Shown here piece by piece: positions 18,576 to 27,304 of a DNA stretch of 64,000 nt. The notes beneath the pieces are model-generated. The model saw only the letters and a list, made by a program, of their open reading frames with translations, was not told where the DNA came from and did not search any database. Origin of the DNA: an uncultured Lactobacillaceae bacterium (lineage in GTDB: Bacteria > Bacillota > Bacilli > Lactobacillales > Lactobacillaceae); contig CALYQJ010000002.1 of the NCBI GenBank assembly GCA_945285405.1, forward strand, positions 1-64,000, in the 5' to 3' direction. The position numbers were made by a program, and so were the translations under genes. The stretch's first letter is position 1. The number at the start of each line of letters is the position of its first letter.

Positions 18576-18728
18576 GATGTATATACCTGTATTTTAAATT
18601 TATTTGCTCATATATCATAACATTTTTCAAATAATTTTTTGGATTTACCGCTAAAGCCAACTTCATGTTATGATTTTAAATATAAACTATAGAAAACTAA
18701 AAATTAGACTTTATAAAATTAAATAAAA

Positions 18729-20681
18729 ATGAGTATATTACAAGCAAAAGATCTAAAAAAAGAATTTAATAACAACATTGTCTTCGAACATCTAAATCTT
18801 AAAATTGAAAAGCATGAAAAAATTGGAATAGTTGGTCCTAATGGTGTTGGTAAATCAACTTTAATTAAAATTTTAGCTAATAAATTAACAGCAGATGCTG
18901 GTAAGATTACAACTACTGCAAATTTAAAAGTTGCTTATTTGGCTCAAGATGCTTTACTTAACAGTGAAAATAGCATCTATGAAGAAATGAAGCTGGTATT
19001 TAAAGAAATTATCGAAATTCAAAATCAAGCTCAAATTCTTGAAAAAGAAATTTCAAAATTACCGAAAAGTGATAATAAAATTCCAAATTTATTGCTTAAA
19101 TATGACAAATTAATGGCTCAATTTGAAGAACACGAAGGTTATGAAATTGATGCTAAAATTCGCAAAATTTTAAATGGATTTAATTTCCCTGAATCTCGTT
19201 ATCAAGAAGCGATAACTAAATTATCCGGCGGTGAAAAATCTCGATTAGCTTTAGCTAAAATACTATTACAACAACCCGATTTACTTTTCTTAGATGAACC
19301 AACTAACCACTTAGATTTAAACACTCTGATATGGCTTGAGGATTACCTAAAGTCATACCATAATGCCTTAGTTATCGTATCTCATGATCAATATTTTCTT
19401 AATGAAGTAACTACAAAAACTTTAGCTTTTCACCATGGAAACTTTAAATCTTATTCCGGAAATTATTCATTTTATTTGAAAGAATCACAAAAACAAGATA
19501 ATGAATTAAAAAAACACTTTAATGAACAGCAACGTGAAATTAAAAAGTTAACTACTTTTGTTGAAAAAAACATTACACGAGCCTCAACTACTAAGAGGGC
19601 TCAAAGCAAAAGAAAACAGTTAGAAAAAATGGAAATCATGACCCAACCTGTGGGTCCTGATAAAACAATTCATCTAAATTTTCCAAAAGTAAAACGTACC
19701 GGTAATATTGTTTTAACCACTGATAATTTAGCGATAGGATATGATCAAAAGACTTTAATTGATAAAATTAGCTTTAAAGTAAAAATTGGTGAACGAGTAG
19801 CTATTATTGGACCTAATGGGCGTGGAAAATCTACTTTGGTAAAAACATTAATTGGCCAAATACCACCTATTTTTGGTGAATATCATTTCGGTTCAAACGT
19901 AGAACTAGGATATTACGATCAAGGTTTTAAGCAGCTTCAACAAAATAAAAAGGTAATTGATCAATTTTGGGATAAATTTCCTAATTTAGAAAAAGAAGAA
20001 GTATTACATAAATTAGCTTCTGTTTTATTAACGGGTGATGTTTTACAACTTAAAGTTAACCAACTTTCAGGTGGGCAAAAAGCTCGTTTAGCTTTGATTA
20101 TTTTAATTGAACAAAAAGCTAATGTTCTAATTTTAGATGAACCAACTAACCATTTAGATATCGATTCTAAAGAAGTTTTAGAAAAAGCGCTGATTAAATT
20201 CAATGGGACAGTAATTTTCGTTAGTCATGATCGATTTTTTATTAATGAAATAGCTGATAAAGTTGTTGATCTAACCTTACAGGGCTCAAACACCTATTTA
20301 GGAAATTGGGATTATTATTATGCGAAAACTCATCAGCTTGAAAAACCTAAAAAAACAAATAAAATAAAGCCAAAAATTAATAATCAAAATAAAACTCAAA
20401 CTTCCTCTAATCTTTCTTCAAGCTTGAGTTTTAATGAACAAAAACGTTTAAGAAAACTTAAAAAAGAAAGTTCTAATTATGAAGAAATTATCAATAAAAA
20501 CGAAAAGCAGCTTGCTTTATTACAAGCTGAAGCTGCCAAACCAGAAAACGGTTATGATTTAGAAAAGTTAAATGATTTAACTAATGAAATTGAAAAAACT
20601 GAAAAAATAATTGATGATGCAATGAATGTTTGGGGAGAAATTTCTGAAGAGATTGAGCAATTTAACCAGCAGCATTTATAA
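18729..20681 (+). CDS. ABC-F family ATPase, Uup/EttA-like
   Basis: Soluble protein of 650 residues with two ABC domains and no membrane segments. Walker A motifs are GPNGVGKS (near residue 36) and GPNGRGKS (near residue 364). The signatures are LSGGEKSRLALAK and LSGGQKARLALI, and both Walker B motifs read LDEPTNHLD. The linker between domains is lysine-rich, and a C-terminal coiled coil of about 80 residues follows, as in Uup. ABC-F proteins act on the ribosome; resistance, stalling rescue or assembly cannot be told apart here. No Shine-Dalgarno precedes the ATG. Its 3' end overlaps tsaD by 20 bases on the opposite strand. Confidence 0.88.
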   Translation: MSILQAKDLKKEFNNNIVFEHLNLKIEKHEKIGIVGPNGVGKSTLIKILANKLTADAGKITTTANLKVAYLAQDALLNSENSIYEEMKLVFKEIIEIQNQAQILEKEISKLPKSDNKIPNLLLKYDKLMAQFEEHEGYEIDAKIRKILNGFNFPESRYQEAITKLSGGEKSRLALAKILLQQPDLLFLDEPTNHLDLNTLIWLEDYLKSYHNALVIVSHDQYFLNEVTTKTLAFHHGNFKSYSGNYSFYLKESQKQDNELKKHFNEQQREIKKLTTFVEKNITRASTTKRAQSKRKQLEKMEIMTQPVGPDKTIHLNFPKVKRTGNIVLTTDNLAIGYDQKTLIDKISFKVKIGERVAIIGPNGRGKSTLVKTLIGQIPPIFGEYHFGSNVELGYYDQGFKQLQQNKKVIDQFWDKFPNLEKEEVLHKLASVLLTGDVLQLKVNQLSGGQKARLALIILIEQKANVLILDEPTNHLDIDSKEVLEKALIKFNGTVIFVSHDRFFINEIADKVVDLTLQGSNTYLGNWDYYYAKTHQLEKPKKTNKIKPKINNQNKTQTSSNLSSSLSFNEQKRLRKLKKESSNYEEIINKNEKQLALLQAEAAKPENGYDLEKLNDLTNEIEKTEKIIDDAMNVWGEISEEIEQFNQQHL

Positions 20682-21690
20682 ATGATAAACTAGAATTACA
20701 ATCTAAATCTAATTGTGAAGTATTTTTATGTTGTGCTAAAACGGCACCATAAGCTGCAATCATTCCGCCATTATCACCACATAATCGTAAAGGTGGAATT
20801 GTTAATTTACATTGTGGAAAATCATTATGAATTAGATTAGCCATTCGATCACGTAAAGACAAATTTGCCGCAACACCACCACCAATAATCAATTCCTTAA
20901 CATTAATTTGAGTTAAGGCTTTTTTAGTTTTTGCAATTAAAACATCCATAACTGCATTTTGAAAACTGGCAGCCATATTATCAACATTTAAAGTATTTTT
21001 TTGTTTTTCATGTGCTACTAAATCTCTTACTGCTGTTTTCAAACCACTAAAACTCAAATTTAAATCTGATCGATTGATCATTGGTCGCGGTAATGTATAA
21101 GTTTGTCTTCCTCTTTGAGCAGCTTCATCAATCGCTTTTCCTGCTGGATAATTAAATCCAATAAGTCGACCCACTTTATCGTAAGCCTCACCTACAGCGT
21201 CGTCGAGAGTAGTTCCTAAAATTTCAAAACTAGTCTCATCTTTTAAAAATACAAATTCAGTATGTCCTCCTGAAACTAACAAGGCCAAAGCCGGATATTG
21301 AATTTGATGATCAACTGCTGCAGCATAAATGTGTCCAGCCATATGATTTACGCCATAAAAAGGAATTTCTAAACAAGCAGCAAGCATCTTGCCAGCGGTT
21401 AATCCTACCATCAAACATCCAGCTAATCCAGGTCCATAAGTAGCGGCAATCCCATCAATATCAGAATAAGTTACTTGTGCTTGTTGCATTGCTTGCTCAA
21501 TACAAAAATTAATATATTCTACATGGTGTCTACTCGCAACTTCTGGAACTACTCCTCCAAAACGTTGATGACTTTTAATCTGAGAAGTAATAACATTAGC
21601 TAAAAGTTGATGTTTGCCAGAAATAATTCCAACACTAGTTTCATCACAACTAGATTCAATACCTAAAATAATTTGTTGATTATTTTTCAA
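20662..21690 (-). CDS. tsaD: tRNA N6-threonylcarbamoyladenosine transferase catalytic subunit
   Basis: Transfers the threonylcarbamoyl group to A37 of ANN-decoding tRNAs, working with TsaB and TsaE. The protein has 342 residues, normal length. The ASKHA start GIESSCDETSVG, the metal-binding His pair in HMAGH, and the motif ALLVSGGHTE are all present. The start is TTG five bases after GGAG, overlapping the end of rimI by four bases. It forms the conserved tsaB-rimI-tsaD unit; tsaE is not in the window. Confidence 0.95.
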   Translation of the reverse strand: MKNNQQIILGIESSCDETSVGIISGKHQLLANVITSQIKSHQRFGGVVPEVASRHHVEYINFCIEQAMQQAQVTYSDIDGIAATYGPGLAGCLMVGLTAGKMLAACLEIPFYGVNHMAGHIYAAAVDHQIQYPALALLVSGGHTEFVFLKDETSFEILGTTLDDAVGEAYDKVGRLIGFNYPAGKAIDEAAQRGRQTYTLPRPMINRSDLNLSFSGLKTAVRDLVAHEKQKNTLNVDNMAASFQNAVMDVLIAKTKKALTQINVKELIIGGGVAANLSLRDRMANLIHNDFPQCKLTIPPLRLCGDNGGMIAAYGAVLAQHKNTSQLDLDCNSSLSFINAAG

Positions 21691-22226
21691 CTCTGCTCCA
21701 AATCTAAATACATATTCATGGCATCTCCATGATTAAAACTATAATAAAATTTTTTAATTCGACCATCTTTGAAAGATAAAGAATGATAAAGTTTGATCGC
21801 AATCTCATTATCAACACTAACTTCTAAAGTGATTCTAAATACTGGTATTTTTTTGGCATAATTAATAACATATTGTAATAGCCATTTCCCAATACCTTGA
21901 TGTTGCTTTGTACGACTAATTGCAAAATTAGTTATATGTGCTTCTCTAGAATTCCAATTAAATCCAATAAAAGCAATGATTTGATTCCCTTGAACCAAAC
22001 TTAAATATAACGAAAACTGTCTACGATTTAACTCTCTTATAAAAGCGCTATAATCCCAAGGCGTTTTTCCTTGATAATTTTCTTTTTCTATGAAAAGGAA
22101 TTGGTTAATATCCAAGGAAGTTGCTTTGCGTAAAGTAAAAATTTGTGTTCCTAATCTTACGATTTCCGGCTCAAATTTAACTATATCAAAATTATTAGTT
22201 GTCCAATTTTTAAATTTCTTCCACAT
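21687..22226 (-). CDS. rimI: Ribosomal-protein-alanine N-acetyltransferase family, GNAT
   Basis: GNAT-fold acetyltransferase of 179 residues placed between tsaB and tsaD, where rimI normally sits. The acetyl-CoA loop is visible as SRTKQHQGIGKWLLQYV near residues 115-130, followed by EVSVDNEIAIKLYHSLSF. The predicted target, the N-terminus of ribosomal protein S18, comes from family knowledge only. The first 30 residues extend beyond the usual RimI start. It overlaps tsaB by 17 bases and tsaD by four. Confidence 0.85.
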   Translation of the reverse strand: MWKKFKNWTTNNFDIVKFEPEIVRLGTQIFTLRKATSLDINQFLFIEKENYQGKTPWDYSAFIRELNRRQFSLYLSLVQGNQIIAFIGFNWNSREAHITNFAISRTKQHQGIGKWLLQYVINYAKKIPVFRITLEVSVDNEIAIKLYHSLSFKDGRIKKFYYSFNHGDAMNMYLDLEQS

Positions 22227-22923
22227 AATTTATCACAGAATGTTCTGGATTATTTTTTTCCCAAGCTAATACTGCTTGCGGATCTCTAATATAATTTGGT
22301 ACGAATTGGTCAGGCGAAATCGATTTTTCTCCTTTACTCAACAAAATTGCACTATAACCACGTGGAAATAAGTTTCCAGAACTAACCGGAATTATTATTC
22401 CAAATTCTTTAAGATCAGTTTTAACATCTTCTAAACCCGCTCCCATAATTAACAAGCCATTAAAGTGTTTTATTTTTTCTCTTAATACGGAATAATTCAG
22501 GTAAGAATCAGGTAATAATGTTACAATTTTTCCAGATTTTTTTTGATATATTCCTGCATAAAAATTTTGATGACGTGCTGATATTAAAGTCAAAACCGGA
22601 TTCCCAGTGGTCAGTAAAGGAAAAGCGAGATTAACTAAGCTAGAGATTCCGAATAGCTTTGCATGATTTACATTTGCTAATACTTTACCAGCTGTTACTC
22701 CAATTTTCAAACCTGTAAAGCTTCCTGGCCCTTGAGCCACTGCTATTGATTCTACTTGAGCCAATTTATAAGGTGTATTTTTAAAAAGGGCTTTAATTTG
22801 TGGTACTAAAAATTGACTTGCCCGTTTATTTTCTGTAGTAGACTGCTCCATAATTAGTTGCTTGTCATTAGCCAAAGCAACACTAACACCAAATTCAGAA
22901 CAATCAATTCCTAATGAAAGCAT
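22210..22923 (-). CDS. tsaB: tRNA threonylcarbamoyladenosine biosynthesis protein TsaB
   Basis: Partner of TsaD in t6A synthesis; an ASKHA-fold protein that lacks catalysis of its own. Length 237 residues, normal. The start LGIDCSEFGVSVAL and the segment AQGPGSFTGLKIGVTAGKVLA (near residues 63-83) are characteristic. It lies two bases after the ECF component gene. No clear Shine-Dalgarno is seen, so its translation may depend on the upstream gene. Confidence 0.93.
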   Translation of the reverse strand: MLSLGIDCSEFGVSVALANDKQLIMEQSTTENKRASQFLVPQIKALFKNTPYKLAQVESIAVAQGPGSFTGLKIGVTAGKVLANVNHAKLFGISSLVNLAFPLLTTGNPVLTLISARHQNFYAGIYQKKSGKIVTLLPDSYLNYSVLREKIKHFNGLLIMGAGLEDVKTDLKEFGIIIPVSSGNLFPRGYSAILLSKGEKSISPDQFVPNYIRDPQAVLAWEKNNPEHSVINYVEEI

Positions 22924-22925
22924 AT

Positions 22926-23468
22926 TTAATTCAACTTCGATTCTATCTTTAATTTTGAAACAACTTGAAGAGTTAAATAACTAATTACTATTTGAGGAAC
23001 TAGTTGGATCAACTCTTTAATTAATCTACTGCTAATTGAAATCCAAAAAGGAACCTGATAAAGCATAGTTGCCCAAAGAGCATTTAAAAATAAATTAACG
23101 ATTAAAGTAACTAAAACAACTGCAAGAATTGTGCGAATCCATGATAATTGGTAAGGATATAAAAATAATCCGTAAATGAACCCACCGATAATAGCAGATA
23201 AGGTATATCCTATAAAAAAGGGATCACCAGTTGGAAAAAGGAAAAAAATGAGTAAATTCATAATTCCATTAAAAACAGCTGTCCACAGTGGTCCAAAATA
23301 ATAAGCAATAATTACTGTAACAATAAATGCTAAAGAAATACGTATATCACGAGTCAAACGAATAGAACCAATTCTACTTACTACTAAACGTAAAGCTGTT
23401 AATATTCCCAAGAGCGCAATTGAAAAAGCTGTAATTTTAGGACCTTGCCATAATTTTTTATTTTTCAT
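22926..23468 (-). CDS. folT: ECF transporter S component, folate-type
   Basis: Membrane substrate-binding subunit of an energy-coupling-factor vitamin transporter, 180 residues with about five or six segments. The RISLAFIVTVIIAYYFGPLWTA region and GFIYGLFLYPY resemble FolT-family S components, which take up folate with the shared EcfAA'T module encoded elsewhere. Specificity is inferred from resemblance only; other S components such as for pantothenate look broadly alike. It lies directly before tsaB and is likely co-transcribed. Confidence 0.65.
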   Translation of the reverse strand: MKNKKLWQGPKITAFSIALLGILTALRLVVSRIGSIRLTRDIRISLAFIVTVIIAYYFGPLWTAVFNGIMNLLIFFLFPTGDPFFIGYTLSAIIGGFIYGLFLYPYQLSWIRTILAVVLVTLIVNLFLNALWATMLYQVPFWISISSRLIKELIQLVPQIVISYLTLQVVSKLKIESKLN

Positions 23469-23495
23469 TCAGCCTCCATAGTTTAACTTTAATTT

Positions 23496-24227
23496 TTAAT
23501 CCCAGAGTGACATTGATTGACAAGCAACTTTAGAACCCTGAGCAATTTGATGATAAAACTTAATCTGTGAACCAGTAGTTTCTCGATAGTAACTAGCCTG
23601 GATAAAGTCAAGTTCTTGAATTTCTTTTTCAAAGCGAATTTGAAATTTCTTTAATTCATGATTTTGTAAAAAATTTATTCCTAAACTTTCAATCATCCAC
23701 TTGATATAACTAGTATTCGTTATATGTTGATTAGTATCAATATCTTCAAAACGAATAGCAAAATTTTGTTTATTTTGCAATTTTTTTTCATCAATTTTTA
23801 TTTTAGGAGTCCTAATTACAACATTACTTGGTTCTGCTAATTTTTCCATCATTTCAGGATTTAAAACACATAATTTACGACTCTCCAAATTCAAAGTCAC
23901 CCAAACTGATTTTAAAGTAACTAAGCGCTTGCCATCTAAAGTATCAAAGGCAAAATTACGGTAAGAAAAAAATTTATTATAATTTTCAATCCAAGTAGAA
24001 ACTATAATTTCTTCTTCTTCCTTAGGTGTTCGTTCAATATTTAAATCATATTGGGTAACAACCCAACCTTGTTTCTTTTGTGCCATCCATTTTTCATCAA
24101 AACCCAAATCAGCTAATTGACGAAACGAAACCAAAATCATTCGATCTATTATAGCTGTAGGTTTCATTCGGGATAATTGATCGCAATCAAAAAAAGGTAT
24201 TCGAAATTGCTGTCTAAATACTTTCAT
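23496..24227 (-). CDS. Acyl-ACP thioesterase
   Basis: Protein of 243 residues in the acyl-ACP thioesterase family (PF01643), two tandem hot-dog domains. The first domain carries FFDCDQLSRMKPTAIIDRM and WVVTQYDLNIER. The second carries RFEDIDTNQHITNTSYIKW (near residues 149-167), the Asn-His-bearing segment of the active site. It releases fatty acids from ACP in the cytosol. It overlaps rsmI by four bases (ATGA) with AAAGGAG nine bases upstream, so it is translationally coupled to rsmI. Confidence 0.88.
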   Translation of the reverse strand: MKVFRQQFRIPFFDCDQLSRMKPTAIIDRMILVSFRQLADLGFDEKWMAQKKQGWVVTQYDLNIERTPKEEEEIIVSTWIENYNKFFSYRNFAFDTLDGKRLVTLKSVWVTLNLESRKLCVLNPEMMEKLAEPSNVVIRTPKIKIDEKKLQNKQNFAIRFEDIDTNQHITNTSYIKWMIESLGINFLQNHELKKFQIRFEKEIQELDFIQASYYRETTGSQIKFYHQIAQGSKVACQSMSLWD

Positions 24228-25087
24228 TTTTCACAATCTCCTTTAGGAATAATTTGATGATATACATCATAAACAATTTTACGCGATAAATGATACTTTT
24301 GAGCAAATTTTTTTATTGCTACGTTTGGAGAAACTCCACTACTAATTTCTTTAGAAATTAAAGAAAACCACTCTTTTTGCTGAGGTGGATTACTTATAAA
24401 AGAATGTGGGGCTAAAATTACAACAAATTCGCCCTTGGGCTGATTATTAGTAAAGTAATCAATTGCCAATTCAACTGTATTAATATAGTATTCTTCATGA
24501 ATTTTAGTTAATTCCCGACTTATACAAATTTGCCAATTCGGATCAATTTGGGAAATAACCTTTAGCGTTTTAACTAAACGATATGGAGATTCATAAAAAA
24601 TAATAGTTTGTTTATTAATTGCCATTAAGTCTTTTTTTATTTGTTGTGAATTTCGAGGCAAAAAACCTAAAAAAGTATATGGAATTGCTAAAAAGCCTGA
24701 ACCAATTAATGCTGTAAGGGCAGCATTAGCTCCTGGTAAAGCTATTACAGACTGATTCAGTTGTCTTAATTTCTCTACTAAAATTAAACCTGGATCAGAA
24801 ATTATTGGCATCCCAGCATCACTAACTAAACCTAAATTTAAACCTGATTCTAATTTATGAAGTACTTCTGGTAAACGACGTTGAGCATTATGTTCGTGAA
24901 AACTTAGTTTTGCCACTTTAATTTGATAATGATCCAAAAGAATCTGAGTATGGCGCGTATCTTCACATAATAATAAATCAATTGATTTTAAAGTCTCCAA
25001 AGCCCTCAGTGTAATATCCGCTAAATTACCGATAGGTGTAGGAATTAAAAATAGCTTACCCCATTCAGAATTACTTTTTGGCTTCAT
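24224..25087 (-). CDS. rsmI: 16S rRNA (cytidine-1402 2'-O)-methyltransferase
   Basis: Methylates C1402 in the decoding centre of 16S rRNA with SAM. The protein has 287 residues, normal length. The tetrapyrrole-methylase fold is evident from LFLIPTPIGNLADITLRALE at the N-terminus, LCEDTRHTQILLDHY, GLVSDAGMPIISDPG and ALPGANAALTALIGSG. It overlaps the yabA remnant by 17 bases upstream and the thioesterase downstream. Its place after holB-yabA is the conserved one. Confidence 0.95.
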   Translation of the reverse strand: MKPKSNSEWGKLFLIPTPIGNLADITLRALETLKSIDLLLCEDTRHTQILLDHYQIKVAKLSFHEHNAQRRLPEVLHKLESGLNLGLVSDAGMPIISDPGLILVEKLRQLNQSVIALPGANAALTALIGSGFLAIPYTFLGFLPRNSQQIKKDLMAINKQTIIFYESPYRLVKTLKVISQIDPNWQICISRELTKIHEEYYINTVELAIDYFTNNQPKGEFVVILAPHSFISNPPQQKEWFSLISKEISSGVSPNVAIKKFAQKYHLSRKIVYDVYHQIIPKGDCEK

Positions 25088-25259
25088 TCTTCATCCTTGC
25101 TAAAATTTCTAAACAAAACAAACAATCTCCAGCTCTTTTATCACCGAAAAAGCCGCTACAAATATGAAGTCCTTGTTGATACATTTCTTTTAGGATTAAT
25201 GGACGAGAAACATGTCCTTTAATTTTGATATCTTTCTTATTTCGATGGTTATGATTCAA
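25071..25259 (-). CDS. yabA: YabA C-terminal domain, N-terminally truncated replication initiation control protein
   Basis: Only 62 residues, against about 115-120 for YabA. The C-terminal zinc domain is intact: LHICSGFFGDKRAGDCLFCLEIL carries the His-x-Cys and Cys-x2-Cys ligands. The N-terminal coiled coil, through which YabA tetramerises, is absent. The start is TTG with GAGG seven bases upstream, lying just after the holB stop, so this looks like a settled short gene rather than a frameshift. In Bacillus, YabA restrains DnaA through DnaN; whether this remnant can do so is doubtful. It overlaps rsmI by 17 bases. Confidence 0.75.
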   Translation of the reverse strand: MNHNHRNKKDIKIKGHVSRPLILKEMYQQGLHICSGFFGDKRAGDCLFCLEILARMKNEAKK

Positions 25260-25261
25260 AT

Positions 25262-26050
25262 TTAGTCCTCACTTAGAACTTCCAAGCAAAACATTTCCAT
25301 TAAACGTTCAAAATCAATATTCAATCTAACTTGTGGTAAATTCTGACTAAGTAAAATTAATTGACGTGATTTTTCTGAAGTATCCTTAATCTTGTGGTAA
25401 GCATTCAATAAAGCGTAGAGAAAAAACTCCGTACCTTGTTCTTTGATTTTAGGCTTCAAATTTGTCGTTAAAATAATGTAAGCTAAGGGATTCTTAATAC
25501 TTAATAGTCTCACAAATTCCATTATTAATGGATCTTCTATTTTTTTATTTAATAATAAATCGTTTTTAAAATAAACTATTTCACATCTGGAAACAATAGT
25601 TGGTAATAATAAATACTTATTTTGAGTTAATAAAAAGAAATATCGATTATCTGCAGGACTTTCAAGATGTTTTAATAATGCATTCTGAGAATTTTCGTTC
25701 ATCAATTCAGCATGATTAATAATAAAAAAATTAGTTTTTTGACTCAAGTCACTATAGTCAGCAACAGAAGTTAAATTACGTATTTGATCAATTTTAATCA
25801 TTTGTTTTGGGTCATTAATTTCCATTATTCCCGAAAAATCTTGATTTTTAATTGATAAACAATTTTTACATTGTTGACAAGAACCTTTTTCGCTTTTTTG
25901 TGGTGATGTGCAGAAATAATATTGAATTATTTTATGAACAATATCTTGCATAAAAAGAACATCTAAACCATTAAATAAATAAGCATGATTCAAGCTTTTT
26001 TGGTTAATTAAATGTTCAAAAATACTTAAATAGGATTGATTATCTTTCAA
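25262..26050 (-). CDS. holB: DNA polymerase III subunit delta', short form
   Basis: Clamp-loader subunit of 262 residues, against about 330 in Bacillus and most lactobacilli. The N-terminal part is clear: the segment LNHAYLFNG, four cysteines of a zinc module (CQQCKNC and an upstream Cys) and the SRC motif in PTIVSRCEIV. After that the sequence passes quickly to the C-terminal collar (NLPQVRLNIDFERLMEMF). The shortening therefore seems to fall in the lid/linker region. The start ATG overlaps darA by four bases. It is the conserved neighbour of tmk and darA. Confidence 0.85.
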   Translation of the reverse strand: MKDNQSYLSIFEHLINQKSLNHAYLFNGLDVLFMQDIVHKIIQYYFCTSPQKSEKGSCQQCKNCLSIKNQDFSGIMEINDPKQMIKIDQIRNLTSVADYSDLSQKTNFFIINHAELMNENSQNALLKHLESPADNRYFFLLTQNKYLLLPTIVSRCEIVYFKNDLLLNKKIEDPLIMEFVRLLSIKNPLAYIILTTNLKPKIKEQGTEFFLYALLNAYHKIKDTSEKSRQLILLSQNLPQVRLNIDFERLMEMFCLEVLSED

Positions 26051-26376
26051 AAGTGATGAATTTCCTCAATTGGTAAAACGAAAACAGTAGCCCCACCCAC
26101 TTGAACTCTAATAGGCTCTTGAAACCCATCTTCTAATGCTGTTGGACTAGTGAAAGATGGATTCATCATCTGAGACCGTGACTTTGAAGCACCTTTAATA
26201 ATCGATAGGACTTCAGTTTTACGTTCATCAGCTATACCGATAATAAAAGTAGTATTACCTGAACGTAAAAAGCCACCATTGGATGATATTTTAGTAGCTC
26301 TTATATTAGCTTCGATAAAAGCATTACTTAATTCATTAGCATCTTTATCTTGAACAATTGCAATAATTAATTTCAT
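26047..26376 (-). CDS. darA: Cyclic-di-AMP receptor, PII-like
   Basis: Small cytosolic protein of 109 residues of the YaaQ/DarA family, a PII-like trimer that binds c-di-AMP. Typical stretches are MKLIIAIVQDKDANELSNAF, TKISSNGGFLRSGNTTFIIG (the ligand loop, near residues 28-47) and ATVFVLPIEEIHHF at the end. Its downstream targets are not known. It overlaps tmk and holB by four bases each. Together with cdaA elsewhere in the window it shows that c-di-AMP is both made and sensed here. Confidence 0.92.
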   Translation of the reverse strand: MKLIIAIVQDKDANELSNAFIEANIRATKISSNGGFLRSGNTTFIIGIADERKTEVLSIIKGASKSRSQMMNPSFTSPTALEDGFQEPIRVQVGGATVFVLPIEEIHHF

Positions 26377-27005
26377 TTTAATGCCTCCTTTATTAAGGGT
26401 ATTAATACTTCTTTAACTGATTCATATACTTTTTGAGGCGATTTCTGTGCATCAATTACCACATAATGAGCAGGATTTTTACTAATTAAATTATGGTATC
26501 CCAAAGATAATTGTTCAAAAAATTGAATATTCTCTTTTTCGAAACGATCTGCTGCCTGCTTCCTTTTTTTTAAACGATTCACTGCTTCTTGAGGACTTAT
26601 ATCAAAATATATAACTCGGTCTGGCATAACGTTTCCTAAAACAAATTGGTTAATTTTAGCAACAACTTGTATTCCTATATTACGTCCTATACCTTGATAT
26701 ACTAAGGAGGAATCAATAAAGCGATCTGCTAGAACTACTTTATTAGCATCTAGTGCCGGAATAATTTTTTCGATTAAATTTTGACGGCGTGCTGCAGCAT
26801 ATAAAAGAGTTTCAGTTTTAGGATCCATTGTTTCGTAATCAGGACTAATGATTAATCGACGAATATCTTCTGAAATACGAGTTCCTCCTGGTTCACGAGT
26901 AAATACTAATTGATTTCCCAAATTTGTATTAGAAGTTTCTTCTTTTATACGATCAAAAACAGTACTTTTGCCCGCACCATCAATACCTTCAAAAGCAACT
27001 AACAT
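26373..27005 (-). CDS. tmk: Thymidylate kinase
   Basis: Phosphorylates dTMP to dTDP with ATP. The protein has 210 residues. P-loop FEGIDGAGKST (near residues 5-15), DRFIDSSLVYQG (the DR motif near residue 93), and the lid region KKRKQAADRFEKE are present. The start ATG overlaps the yaaL stop as TAATG. The gene sits at its conserved place between yaaL and darA in the dnaX operon. Confidence 0.95.
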   Translation of the reverse strand: MLVAFEGIDGAGKSTVFDRIKEETSNTNLGNQLVFTREPGGTRISEDIRRLIISPDYETMDPKTETLLYAAARRQNLIEKIIPALDANKVVLADRFIDSSLVYQGIGRNIGIQVVAKINQFVLGNVMPDRVIYFDISPQEAVNRLKKRKQAADRFEKENIQFFEQLSLGYHNLISKNPAHYVVIDAQKSPQKVYESVKEVLIPLIKEALK

Positions 27006-27304
27006 TATTTTGCACTAGCCTCATATTTTATTTCAATTTTTTTTGCTTTTTCATTATAGACTTCACTTATCAAAATTTTTTCTTCGCGCAAATGACGTAA
27101 ATAAAAAAAATAAAGATGTTGATGAATTAATTCGATCACATGCATTCTTTCATTATTATCAATTGCTAGCTCATCATAATAAGCTATTTTTTGAAAAGTA
27201 TCTAACTGATTTTGAACACTTAAAAATAATTCTTTTTGATATTTTTCATGAATTCTTTTTATTTTTTTCAATTTGTTAAAGCTCCGTTCGCCCTTCCAAA
27301 GCAC
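27005..27304 (-). CDS. yaaL: YaaL family protein (DUF2508)
   Basis: Small helical, strongly charged protein with the YaaL-family end [12 protein letters not shown]; function unknown. The position between recR and tmk is the conserved one. The start is uncertain. The longest frame begins with GTG 27304 inside recR and has no ribosome-binding site. A TTG at 27271, ten bases after GGAG, would give 88 residues and fits the family length better. I keep the longer coordinates as an upper bound. Confidence 0.75.
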   Translation of the reverse strand: MLWKGERSFNKLKKIKRIHEKYQKELFLSVQNQLDTFQKIAYYDELAIDNNERMHVIELIHQHLYFFYLRHLREEKILISEVYNEKAKKIEIKYEASAK

